64,000 bases of DNA, from contig OZ035963.1 of assembly GCA_964034945.1 (NCBI GenBank), positions 50,420,032 to 50,484,031 of the forward strand, written 5' to 3'. How positions within the stretch are numbered: the first letter of the stretch is position 1; each line of letters starts with the position of its first letter. The translations under genes and the position numbers were made by a program. The notes beneath the pieces are model-generated. The model saw only the letters and a program-made list of their open reading frames with translations, was not told the DNA's origin and searched no databases. The stretch is from Chrysopilus asiliformis. Taxonomy: Eukaryota; Arthropoda; Insecta; Diptera; Rhagionidae. Shown in pieces: positions 23,935 to 34,531 of the stretch.

Positions 23935-24845
23935 GAAACAGTTCCACTCATCCGATTGACTGAAATTTTGTACACATCCGTAACTTCGATAATTGCGCAA
24001 TATGTGTGTTTACGTGTACAAGAATAAAACAAAATGGTGCCCGACAGACACCATTTTTCCGAAATCGAACTAACCAATTGATTGCCCATCGTGTGAGGTC
24101 TCAAATGAATGAATTTCAAAGAAAACAAAATGGCGGCAGATAGATGCCAGCTTTCCGAAATCGAACTAACCAATTGATTGCCCTTCGTGGGGGCTCTCAA
24201 ATGAGTGGGCTTCGAAAAATAACTCAAGAAAAATCAAAATGGCGGCAGATAGACACCATTTCCTCGAAATCGAACTAATCAATTGATGGTTCATCGTGTG
24301 AGGTCTCAAATGAAAGGATTTTGGAAAATAGCTTCAAAGAAAACAAAATGGCGGCAGATAGACGCCAGTTTTCCGAAATCGAACTAACCATTTGCCCTTC
24401 GTGGGGGCTCTCAAATGAGTGGGCTTCGAAAAATAACTCAAGAAAAATCAAAATGGTGGCCGACAGACACCATTTTCCCGAAATCGAACTAACCTATTGA
24501 TGGTTTATCGTGTGAGGTCTCAAATGAATGGATTTTGAAAAATGACTTCAAAGAAAACAAAATGGCGGCAGATAGACACCATTTCCCCGAAATCGAACTA
24601 ACCAATTGATTGCCCTTCGTGGGGGCTCTCAAATGAGTGAGCTTCGAAAAATAACTCAAGAAAAATCAAAATGGCGGCAGATGGACACCATTTTCCCCGA
24701 AATCGAACTAACCAATTGATTGCCCTTCGTGGGGCCTCTCAAATGATTGGGCTTCGAAAAATAACTCAAGAGCAATCAAAATGGCGGAAGAGAGACGCAA
24801 TTTTGTCCAAATCGAACAAGCGAAGTGCTCACCGTGATGGATTTT
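23935..24845. repeat. Minisatellite, ~109-bp unit, 7-8 copies
   Basis: The phrase gaaatcgaactaaccaattg begins at about 24061, 24157, 24266, 24375, 24480, 24589, 24699 and 24806, a spacing of 96-110 bp. Two unit types tend to alternate (gtgtgaggtctcaaatgaa and gtgggggctctcaaatgag), with caaaatggcggcagatagac before each. No gene. Confidence 0.9.
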
Positions 24846-24850
24846 AAATA

Positions 24851-25035
24851 CACGGAGAGAAATCCAACACAGTGGACTTTTCTGCAATGTTTCTCCAAAA
24901 ATTGGGAATTATTCCAATAATTTTCAGAAAATTTCCTTTTTTTTGGCATTTTGTTTGGGAGTCGTTACCAAAAAATTTCACTGTATCGTATATTCCTATT
25001 TTTTGTAGGAATCTGTCCGATTATTTCTCTCCGTG
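24851..25035. mobile_element. Small TA-flanked MITE, CACGGAGAGAAAT ends
   Basis: CACGGAGAGAAAT at 24851 and its inverse ATTTCTCTCCGTG ending at 25035 are flanked by TA on both sides (24849-24850 and 25036-25037). 185 bp, no coding. The TA duplication suggests mobilisation by a Tc1/mariner-type enzyme, although the CAC tip is also seen in other families. Confidence 0.7.
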
Positions 25036-25213
25036 TACAAGGGCTTCAAAAAATAAAAAAGGAATTAGAAACGCTAAAAAGGATGAAATAAAGAATCAAG
25101 TCCATTTGGGTAAAATAAAGATTATATTAAATTTCCTTGTTGATTACCGGTAAAACTTAATTTTTTTTTGAACGGCTACAAAATTGTAATAATTCTAGCT
25201 CCATAATATACAA

Positions 25214-25433
25214 CACAGAAAAAAGTGATTATTAAATTCGCCAACAATTTAGCCAGCTACAGAAAAATAGATGAACTACCGACAAAAGTAGACAATTACT
25301 TGGTCTGATTAGATAAATTATCTACATTTTAGCAGATAACTGTCAACTTTTGTCGGTAGTTCATCTATTTTTTTGTAGCTGGCTGAAAATCAACGAAAAT
25401 TGTAGGTGAATTTACTAATCACTTTTTTCTGTG
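25214..25433. mobile_element. Hairpin MITE, CACAGAAAAAAGTGATTA ends
   Basis: The two halves are near-perfect inverted copies over about 90 bp each (anchors CACAGAAAAAAGTGATTA at the ends; GATGAACTACCGACAAAAGT inside), with a short centre around 25295-25330. The transcript would form one long hairpin. It abuts the deleted mariner that begins at 25442. Target duplication not resolved. Confidence 0.85.
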
Positions 25434-25441
25434 TATAATAA

Positions 25442-25988
25442 GGGGTCTTTCAATAAGGACATAACAATTTTGTATTTTAATAAAAACGCACCCTAAAACT
25501 TTTTTTATGATCTGGCAATGCTAAAACGTCAGTCAAGGTTTACATTTTTAGCATGGTGAAGTTCACGAACGAGCAATGCCACACAGCTGGTCAAACAATT
25601 GATCTAATTGAAGGAGAAGTTCGGTAATCGTGTAATTTCAAGAAATGGTCCGGTCGAATGGCCACCTCGGTCATGCGATTTGACGCCGTTGGATTTCTTT
25701 TTATGGGGTTATGTTAAGTCGTTGGTTTATGCCAACAAGCCAACAACGTTAGAGGAGCTCAGGAACAATATCGAACGCGAAATTGCCAACGTTCCGGCCG
25801 ATATGTATGGAAGAGTGGTGGAAAATTGGCTCCAAAGAATCAATCAGCAAACGTGCTCGCGGTGGCCATATGAACGACATCGAATTTCATACTTAAATGT
25901 AACATGTCCACTACACCTGGAATAAATTTCAGCCCGATATCTCAATTATTCTGTGTTTTATTTAAATACAAATTTTTGAAAGACCCGA
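25442..25988 (+). mobile_element. Internally deleted DD41D-type mariner, copy 1
   Basis: It begins GGGTCTTTCAATAAGGACAT and is the same internally deleted element as 29510-30067. Near its right end, roughly 18 bp of the terminal repeat (including attgttatgtccttattg) have been lost. A second degenerate end motif (gaaagatccgatata) follows at about 26000. It cannot encode a functional transposase. Confidence 0.85.
25553..25896 (+). pseudogene. Mariner transposase, deleted and frameshifted
   Basis: The ATG and first 13 codons (MVKFTNEQC) are joined directly to the C-terminal third of a transposase, with the catalytic third-Asp region DLTPLDFFLWGY and the downstream KPTTLEELRNNIEREI helix. The HTH/DNA-binding region after the first codons and the first two catalytic Asp residues are missing. 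Compared with copy 2 there is an extra A after gatct (frameshift near codon 20) and an extra base in cgtgctcgcgg that scrambles the last residues. Non-functional. Confidence 0.85.
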
Positions 25989-26029
25989 TATATGATTATT
26001 GAAAGATCCGATATATGATATTTCTGGCT

Positions 26030-29000
26030 GTACTTTTCTGTGTGATATCAGAAACTCCCAAGGTGATCACATTTGAATTTTCCGTTTTTGGTAAGATCTA
26101 CCAATCACTCCCTACCCAGATGTTTTCTACAATTCTGCACATTCGTGTCTTTTTCCCGGATAGGTAGACAGATCGATAGATGGATGAATTTTCCCTGTCA
26201 TAAAATCCGGGTAGAAACAGCAAGCTGTAAGGGTTGTCGATAAAAATACTGATTCTATTTCATCGCAATGGATTTCTCTTGGTTGAGGATATGACTTGTT
26301 ATATTGTATTGTATGATTTTATGTTCGGAGGAGCTTTTATCCATGCTACTTGTTCATCGTCTTAATGCGAATGATATCGATTCGAAGAAAGATTCCGTTT
26401 CTTTGCCAGTGAAAAATTGATTACATACAATATCTCGCTCAATTTGAAGAATTGTGCATTTTAAAACGATTGCCCCCAAATTTCTCATTTTTTTCAATCA
26501 TTTCAATTCTGGGTCAAAAGAAACATTTGACGATTGTTTTCTACATTAATAATTGGATGTCAAATAGATTGGAAACAATCTCTTTTTTATGTTTGTTAAT
26601 TTTGCAAATTGGAAGGGTTTTCGACTGTGCTTAATAACTAATATTTGTACTGTTTTTGGGGTTTTTCAATCGTGAATAGAGTTTGGGGATTTCCTAATCG
26701 AGGATTCTATCGACAAGACCAGGGTTAGCAAACTTAATTATGTTCTGGAGTAGGCTGTTCTGGAGTAACAAATTTTGACAGTTTGTCATAATTATTTAAA
26801 AAAGAGTGAAAAACATAAAATCAAAATCAAACCCATTTAAAAAAAATATGGGATATACAATAAATCAAAATACTTTGATGGCTAGAGGGGACAATAATTA
26901 CAAAATGCAACATTAGGGCAAGGTGAGGAAGTGGGACTGCTGATAGGTGCGAACGTATACGCTTCTTCTCGTCGCGGCGACTTTTAATCTTAAAAATGCC
27001 TTTCCGACGTACACGCTTCTTCACTTTTTAGTAGGGAAAACTTGTGTACAACAACCGATCGCTCATGTGTGTGTGGTTCTCATATATGTGTTGTATTTCC
27101 AGCTCATTTCCTTACTAGCTAGCACCGAGGCAACATCAATTGCCAAAATAGAAACTGCTATGGCATTTACTCTTTCCTACCTACCTGAAAAATAAAACTA
27201 CCTGCAATTGGTATTTCATTATTTGCATTCAATTTTTGTTTATTTGGGATATGTTGACGAGTCGGTGGCTAAGCACCGACTGACTCAATGAAATTACGCA
27301 CACATGCATGCTGATGTGCTACACGAGCGACTTCGTTTGTGTGTGTAAAAGAAGACGTGAAGAATACTTTTCGAGTGGCGACTTCTTGTCGCACTCGTTT
27401 CTTTCCAACAATTTGGTGAGGCTCAGGCATGCTGAAGACTGAAAGTTGCTACGTGTACGTCCTCGCTTAGTTTGCGTTAAAAACCGATGGAGTGTAAATA
27501 AACGAGTGTAAATAAGTAAATGAATATCGACAAATTTTGCGGTCTCTGCTCTAGACTCTACAGCTTTGACATTTTAAAACAAACCGTAAATAAAAACTAG
27601 AAAAAAATTCTTTAAAAAAATCAAATGTGAATCGCTTTAAGTAATCCTCCAAAATCTCACAGAATAAAGCGTTTTTACAAATCTCAGTTATTTGTGATAT
27701 TCTTAACTCACAATCAGCAAAATATGTGTTAGAAAGCAGTCTTATTTTTAAGTGTTTTGCTTGATGTTTTCATTCTTTTTTTTCTGCAAAATCAATTGAA
27801 ATAGCGACCAAGCCCAATAAACTGCGGAAGTTTATTTTTATAAAAGTTAGGATTTCGCCCAAAGCTGATTTGGAGCGAGAAGATCCCAGCAAAAATAAGT
27901 GATTTAAGACAAAATAGGATCCTTTTGTCAATGATTTATTTTTCCACCCCTCCGTTTGTGGATTTTTGGGGAGATTTTACGTCGCATATCTATCGAGGGT
28001 TTTTTTTGCGTCGTACGTGGGATTTAGGTAGCGACCATCTCGAACTCCATTCTTTCCTTACGAGTACGAAATCTTTTCCCTTTTTTTTTGTATGGAAAAA
28101 TTCACAATTCCATGTATATTCCATAGATTTCGTTTTGAGCCGCTTTTTCTTTCATTTTAAGTGCGATTGTCGAGAATTGACGGGTTGGTTAGAGGGTAAA
28201 TGATTGTATGGCTGATGGTTTTTATAATTTTTTTTATTTATTTGTAACATTTTTCTGAAGGTTATATTTGTGGTAAAATGGGTGTCAATAAGATTAAAGC
28301 TGGGCAAAAGAGCTTTCCTTATGCCGTAATAAAATTGAATCATAATAAAAGGACATAAAATACAGCGAACAAATTCATTGACGATTGGGTTGATTAAGCA
28401 TAGCTGATTGAATTAATTGAATTTTGCTAGCGTTCAAGTGGCTATAATCAGCTTTTCTTCCACAATGAACTACTCTTTATTTCAGAGGGCTGAAATTCAG
28501 CAACCGCTGGAAATAAATAGGCTTAAATTATCTGGAGGTGGAGGAATGGATTTTCATTTTCTTTCAAAAATTTTTGTGCGACATTTTTTCCTTTTGGGTT
28601 TTTTCATGCTTTTTTTTTATTTGTTTTGGTGCTTTTTCTACCTATTTTCTTTAACCAAGACGAAGTGTTTCTTTGTGCTTCGTCGTAAATCCCCTTTTTT
28701 TAGAGTAAAAATAACGGAAAAATACGAAAGAATAAAGAAATGGTGCCAGAAAAGCTTTTGATGCTCCTAAAAGTCCTTAAGAGAATATCATTTTGTGTTT
28801 TGGTTATGTGAAAAGTGGTAATGGAAGTGCGAGAAAAAGGATTTTCCTGTCCGCCACCCACCCAGCGCACCGAAATCGAATGAAGACGCCACACATAGTA
28901 TAAATATGTCATGAAAAGTGTGAATGTTTACTGATGATAGAACTTGATGGCTTAACACAGTCTTGAGATATGTTAATAAGCCTGATTTAAGGTTATTTTC

Positions 29001-29505
29001 ATTCTCGATTTACCAACACTTAACACTCAGCACTTACGGTTGTATAAAACACTGACTAGGATGATTTCGGTTTTGTGTTTGTTTGATTTGGTTGGAGATT
29101 AAAGGAGTTTTCTGCTTATTTTACTTGAAAAGCTTCCACATAAATCTATCTTCAAACTTATTACAATGAAATAATTCTCATTTGCTACACATTCGAGTAT
29201 GAATTTTATGAGCATTTCCATTCGCTGTTACTTTTAAACCTCAATGTTTGATTTGTTGTAATTTAATTTTCGTGGATTTGAACAAAATTGGAAAATTGTT
29301 TTTATTTAACAGACGTGTTCTGAGGAGCTCAAGTTTTGTATCGTATAAATTGTTATTAATATTTATATTTTTTTTTGTACATTACCTTATATGGAAGAAA
29401 CTTAGCATAGTTATATGCATAGTTATATTTACAACATGGAGAAATAAAATCGGATTATTTAATGTTTTTCTTATGTTAAATCTCAATGCAAAAACGTTTC
29501 GACTT
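26030..29505. other. No host gene recognised
   Basis: About 3.5 kb without a recognisable exon or transposon. Frames of 60-114 codons (such as 27925-28203 and 28417-28761) are Phe-rich and low-complexity with no domain. 26940-27410 has GTCGC/GCGAC-rich motifs recalling the element at 3400-3957, but I could not define ends. Confidence 0.35.
27260..27281. other. Short perfect hairpin
   Basis: AGTCGGTG, loop gctaag, CACCGACT: an 8-bp stem with a 6-base loop. No poly-T run follows and there is no adjacent gene, so a terminator role is not proposed. Confidence 0.4.
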
Positions 29506-29509
29506 AATA

Positions 29510-30067
29510 AAGGGTCTTTCAATAAGGACATAACAATTTTATATTTTAATAAAAACGCACCCTAAAACTTTTTTTATGATCTGGCAATGCTAAAACGTCA
29601 GTCAAGGTTTACATTTTTATCATGGTGAAGTTCACGAACGAGCAATGCCTCATAGCTGGTCCAACAATTGATCTATTGAAGGAGAAGTTCGGTAATCGTG
29701 TAATCTCGAGAAATGGTCCGGTCGAATGGCCACCTCGCTCATGCGATTTAACGCCGTTGGATTTCTTTTTATGGGGTTATGTTAAGTCGTTAGTTTATGC
29801 CAACAAGCCAACAACGTTAGAGGAGCTCAGGAACAATATCGAACGCGAAATTGCCAACGTTCCGGCCGATATGTGTGGAAGAGTGGTGGAAAATTGGCTC
29901 CAAAGAATCAATCAGCAAACGTGCTGCGGTGGCCATATGAACGACATCGAATTTCATACTTAAATGTAACATGTCCACTACACCTGGAATAAATTTCAGT
30001 CCGATATCTCAATTATTCTGTGTTTTATTTAAATACAAAATTGTTATGTCCTTATTGAAAGACCCGA
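29510..30067 (+). mobile_element. Internally deleted DD41D-type mariner, copy 2 (both ends present)
   Basis: GGGTCTTTCAATAAGGACAT at 29512 is mirrored exactly at the right end (ATGTCCTTATTGAAAGACCC), with matching sequence continuing about 35 bp inward. TA lies on both sides (29508-29509 and 30068-30069). The 558-bp element has the same central deletion as copy 1, so both descend from one deletion derivative that was mobilised by another transposase. Confidence 0.9.
29622..29963 (+). pseudogene. Mariner transposase with in-frame central deletion, open frame retained
   Basis: A 113-codon frame starts MVKFTNEQCLIAG and passes, without a stop, into the C-terminal part: WPPRSCDLTPLDFFLWGY (containing the third catalytic Asp), KPTTLEELRNNIEREI, and the natural C-terminus GGHMNDIEFHT. 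Intact relatives are about 350 residues (compare the 356-residue transposase at 55319-56389, whose end GGHLIDVVFKK is homologous), so about two thirds is missing, including the first two catalytic Asp residues. It cannot transpose DNA itself. Whether the short protein is made is unknown. Confidence 0.85.
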
Positions 30068-30369
30068 TATAAATAGTTTGAAGCTAAATTGCGAAAAAAA
30101 ATGTGAGTTCGTTTATGGAAATTTTTGTTTATGAATATTTTCCGTAATAAAAAAAATATGATTTTGCGTGTTTTGCATAAAAAAAAACGCAAGATAAAGC
30201 CTCATCAGTAAAAAATAGTTTTCATATTTTATGCTTTCATCTTGCTTTTATTTTTAACAGACTTCCAAAAAGCAAAAGGTTCTCAATTCGACCTGAATGT
30301 ATTTTTAATGTATGTTCACGCCTAACTTTTTAAAGGGAAAGTTGTAAAGAAAGTTCCTGGTTGGGCCCC

Positions 30370-30850
30370 GCTGCAAATTCCCCCCCCCCCTCCGTGGCCT
30401 TATGCTTTCATACCCCCTCCCCTGCTAGATTCTACATCGCTTGAGATATCGAGTTTAAATTTTTTGTGTTCAGTACAACGCCAGGATAGACATTTTACAT
30501 ACTTTTCCCCTGTTGACCCACTCCCTCAAATCTCCTCTCCCGCTAGATTCTACATCGTTTGAGATATCGAGTTGAATTTTTTTGGGTTGTGTTCAGTACA
30601 GCACCAGGAAGGTTCTTTTATATATTTCCCCCGTGTTAACCTACCCCCTTAAACCCCCTCTTCTGCTAAATTTTAGATTGTTTGAGATATCGAGTGGAAA
30701 TTTTTGGTGGAGTGTTCAGTACAACACCAGGAAGAACATTTTACGTATTTTGCCCTGTGCTTCTATCCCCTCAAACCCCTCCCCTGCTAGTACGTCGTTA
30801 GAGATATTGAGTTGAATTTTTTGTGTTGTGTTCAGTACTGAAAAGATAAA
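30370..30850. repeat. Minisatellite, ~119-bp unit, 4 copies
   Basis: gagatatcgag (last copy gagatattgag) occurs at 30443, 30561, 30684 and 30801, spacing 117-123 bp. Each unit also has cccctcccctgctagattctac and gtgttcagtacaacaccagg. A ccccccccc run precedes it at about 30381. The 77-codon frame here is a repeat artefact. Confidence 0.85.
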
Positions 30851-30889
30851 AATATTCGGCAGACTCACTCCACTTCTGGAGTTAACAAA

Positions 30890-31640
30890 AAGAAAATATT
30901 TTCGATATTAAAAAAGTTGGTTAAAAGATTTTCTTTTTCGTATCTCCAGAAATACAGTGAATCTGACCAAAACAAAGTCCGATTTAGAATCAAAATATAA
31001 TTAAAAATACTAAACCAAATATTTTTAATTACAGTGTGACTTCGGTAATTGCAACTGTAGTAGACAGAGCCTGTTGCAATAACCGAGTCACAACATTATC
31101 TGTCAAAAAGGGAAACATAAGTTCTTAAACAATATAACAGCTCCAAAAATAGGGTAAAACATCTGCCATTTGTAACGTAGTTTTTACGCTGGAAAATTAT
31201 TTGCAATACTAAACAAATAGTAAATACTGCAAAAGTATTTACTCCAAGTTTTTCATACATCAAAGTTCAATTGGATTAACCTCAAAAAAATTCAACTGGA
31301 ATATTATGATCCAATTCAAAAATTTCACTTTGAGAGTTTATAATCTCGCCATAAACAAATTGTAGGATTGCCTGCCAATTTTAGTTTTCGTGTGCTTTTT
31401 TGTTGGCACAGACTTGTCTTGTAACAGCCATTCTTTAATAAATAAAAACAAGGTACAGAGAATATATGTGATGAATATGTGGGAAATTTCACAAAAAAAA
31501 AATAAAAGATAGGAAAAATAAACAAATAAATAAATAACGAATTAAATTTCTTTAACGTTATAACGCAGTTTTGAGGAAAAACCCAGAAGATCGTTTTTTC
31601 GTTTCGTTATTTCGTTACGTTAAGATAACATTTCCCATCC
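30890..31640 (-). repeat. Dispersed repeat, copy 1, with empty TTAA site
   Basis: On the minus strand this aligns with 46380-47110: agggatggga, cctcaaaactgcgttata, gattctaaatcggactttg and tctggagatacgaaaaa occur in the same order. The TTAA at 30921-30924 corresponds to the exact site where the second copy carries a 283-bp MITE. No coding. Confidence 0.8.
31032..31092. mobile_element. Tiny pogo-like hairpin remnant
   Basis: GTGACTTCGGTAATTGCAAC is mirrored by GTTGCAATAACCGAGTCAC across a 17-base loop. The left edge CAGTGTGACTTCGG preceded by TA resembles pogo/Tigger-type terminal repeats; the right edge lacks the matching CTG. Confidence 0.45.
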
Positions 31641-31649
31641 CTGGTAAAG

Positions 31650-33366
31650 AAATCGTGCTATAGATGATGAGATAGGTTTCCAGATAAATAAAAAGAAAAT
31701 TCCAATTGGAAAGTCTTTTAATTTTGTTTTCGTTACAAAAAAAAACTCGTAGAACTCATTTCTGATTTTAAAACATATGTTGTTAAAATATAATCTTTTG
31801 CTACATTCTTTGGCTTAATAGTTAGTTTATCATGATTAATCCTCTGATTTTCGGTCCTAATTTCGAGTATATTACAAACTACTTTCTAATGTTTCACATA
31901 ATTTTCAAATGTACAAATTTTTCAATCAAATGATTCTTTGTTCTCTGATTAATGGACAAGGATTTTTAAAATTAATTAATTCTATTCGTAAAGATAAAAT
32001 TGAAATAAAAATCTTTCCCTTCGAAGGATCTAAAAGCATATAAATTTATGTTAATTGAAACATTCAACAAACGCATCATCTAAAAATAGGTACGGATTTT
32101 GTATAATCTATAGACTTGCGGATTGTATTTTGTTTTCTTTGTTTTTATTTAAAATATAGGTTGTTATGATATATAATCTGTTCTGAAAAATTCTTATTGT
32201 ATGTATTGTGAGATGCCGTCATTATTTTGGGGCTCAACATTCTCCAAAGTGCTCTAAGATATGTTACGAAAAAGCAAATTATACGCTTAAAAGCAGATCA
32301 TATTCAACATCCCATAACCTTATTTAATATGACTTATTTTATGCCTGTATCTGTCGCCCGTTACCGCCCACTTTAGAACTTTTCCCTGCTTGTTTTCCAT
32401 CAAGAGTTTTTTTTTTGAAGACTTGCTGGAGGGCTGTTTCTGGTTCGAGGGCAGATGAATGCCAGTAGCAAAGTAGCTGGCAAAGATGGAAAATCCGGCT
32501 TTTACTTGATGACTGAGGTTAATAATTTAAAATTTGATTGGAGTATATTTCGCTGTTTCTTTTAACAAAACCTCGAATAAGAGAGATTTTATGACAGATT
32601 AAAATGTGTATGCTTTTGTGTTTGAATTTGTTAATCGCATGAGTTTCGTTTTTTCTTTTTGACTTATTATTTTGTTCCAGTCAGTTGATATTGTTAACTT
32701 TTTATACGTTATGGCGAATTTTCTCAAATTTTCTCCAATTTAGCTGGCATTTTCCACTTTATTGTCTTAATCGCAGAGTTTGTTTTATAATTGGAATTTT
32801 ATTTTTACATTGATTTCATTGTGGTGTTTTTGTTCGGGAAAAAGATAGTGGGATTCGCGGATGTGGATGAATTTTTGTTGTGGGTATAAGAAGACATTGA
32901 ATTAAATAAAATTTGTTCACAAAAAATTTGATGTTTTTTTATATTGAAATGGAAAACAGGAATCTGTGGTACATGGTCTGTGGAAATCTGAAATATGTCC
33001 CAATTCTGACTGTAATTCTGCAAAGGAGCTACGCAATTTCTTAACATACTCTTCCCCGTTCCAATTTTCCACAATTTTTGTGTAGCATACAAGCAAACTT
33101 CTGTACTTTTTTCTTGAAATGTGTGACATATTTTATATATAATCAACGTTTTGATCTAGATCTAATATCTATACGTATAATAAAATTTAAAGGGGGGAGT
33201 GGGTTGTTGTTTTTTTTTTTTAAATCTTGGATTGTATTAGAAATTCTGATATTATATTTTGTGGTACTGGAGCCAAAAAAAAACATTTTTAAAATTTATA
33301 TTTGTCTTTCAATCTGTATGTTTTGACATCATACGCCGAAAACAACACAACCGATTTCTATGAAAC
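31650..33366. other. No recognised gene
   Basis: Very AT-rich, with no domain in any frame. The 113-codon minus frame at 32805-33146 and overlapping shorter ones show no family signature. Confidence 0.35.
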
Positions 33367-33369
33367 TTA

Positions 33370-33540
33370 AGGTGCCTCCACACGTTCAATGTTACTTGAC
33401 AATTTTACTTGAATGACTCATGTTTCAAGTAACATTGATCGTTTGGATGCTCTTCAATGTTACGTGTGGAGGCAATTTCCATCAACAAAAAATTTCATCA
33501 ATAATACTTGTCAAGTCACATTGAACGTGTGGAGGCTCCT
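33370..33540. mobile_element. Small Harbinger- or piggyBac-like MITE, AGGTGCCTCC ends
   Basis: AGGTGCCTCCACACGTTCAA and the inverted AGGAGCCTCCACACGTTCAA form the ends, followed by matched tacttgacaa motifs. The flanks can be read as TTAA on both sides (33367-33370 and 33540-33543) or as TTA/TAA. The AGGTGCC tip matches the Harbinger MITEs at 12184 and 43527; the perfect TTAA fits piggyBac. 171 bp, no coding. Confidence 0.75.
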
Positions 33541-34212
33541 TAAGAGTTACTTGGAGAATAAAGCGGTTTGAACAGTTAGGTATGTCACCCTGAACAGTTA
33601 GAGATGTCAATTTTTTGTTCACTAATATTTATCTCTCCCTTTTCCGGGAGCCGTCTCTTGGAAGTGATTTGGAGCAATTTGCATTTAGATTACAACGTAA
33701 TCGAAAAATACATTAAAAAAATAATATTGCATTGAATTTTAATAAAAAAAAGTATTAAAATTAATAACTTATTTGGATTACGTTTTAATAAAAAAAAGAT
33801 TAAAAAAATCTTTCGCGAGATTAAATTTTAATATTTTTTCGGTGTGGAACTGTATATAATACCCCAAGAAACGATTTATAACCGTGGTTACAATATAACT
33901 TCTCGAGCTTGCCAAAATTGGGTACATATTGGTTACTGTGTAACTAGTTACCAAGTAACGTATGCAAAACAGCTATTTTGAAACTTATTTGTAACCTACT
34001 GAAATTTATGGTTGTCTTGTAACACGGATGAAACCTTTCGGTCTGTAGTAAGGTTCACTGAAACCTACTTTCAACTTTGCTTTTACAGGTTACCAAGGAA
34101 CGTTTTCGAAACACTTATTTCGTAACCAATTTGTAACGGATGGGAAAAAGAGGTTACTTAGTAACTCATTCGTTACCTTCAGGTTTCAGAGGAGGTTTAG
34201 TGAAACCTGTTT

Positions 34213-34474
34213 GTTGGCAACCCGCCGTAATCTACTACAAATCTATTACATTCGTGTAAACTCACTTTGGCTCGCACAGCCCTACCGGCATAACCTAACA
34301 AACTTGCTGGCTATCGGAAAGGAAGACCAAAGTGGGTAAAGAATATTCTTTTATTTGTAAAACAATTAACTTGTCTTTTTCTTTAATAAAGTTTTTAAAA
34401 GCTCATTACGCTTCAAACTCATAAAGTGTGTTTAACTCAAGCAAATGTGCCGATAAATTGGTCCGGAGCCAACA
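34213..34474 (+). repeat. BEL/Pao 5' LTR
   Basis: 262 bp beginning TGTTGGCAACCC and ending GGAGCCAACA. It contains AATAAA at about 34385, a candidate polyadenylation signal. It differs from the 3' LTR, as far as I can see, by one base (gtgtaactc here, gtgtaaactc there). Confidence 0.95.
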
Positions 34475-34531
34475 ATTCTTTTAAAAATTTGTACTCAAAT
34501 CGCCACACGTTTTCGGAAAAGGAGAGTCACG

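Noticed and set aside
27260..27281. Hairpin as a transcription terminator
   Set aside because: No T-run and no nearby gene; bacterial-type terminators do not apply here.
28417..28761. 114-codon frame as a membrane protein
   Set aside because: Phe/Leu-rich because of poly-T; no supporting context.
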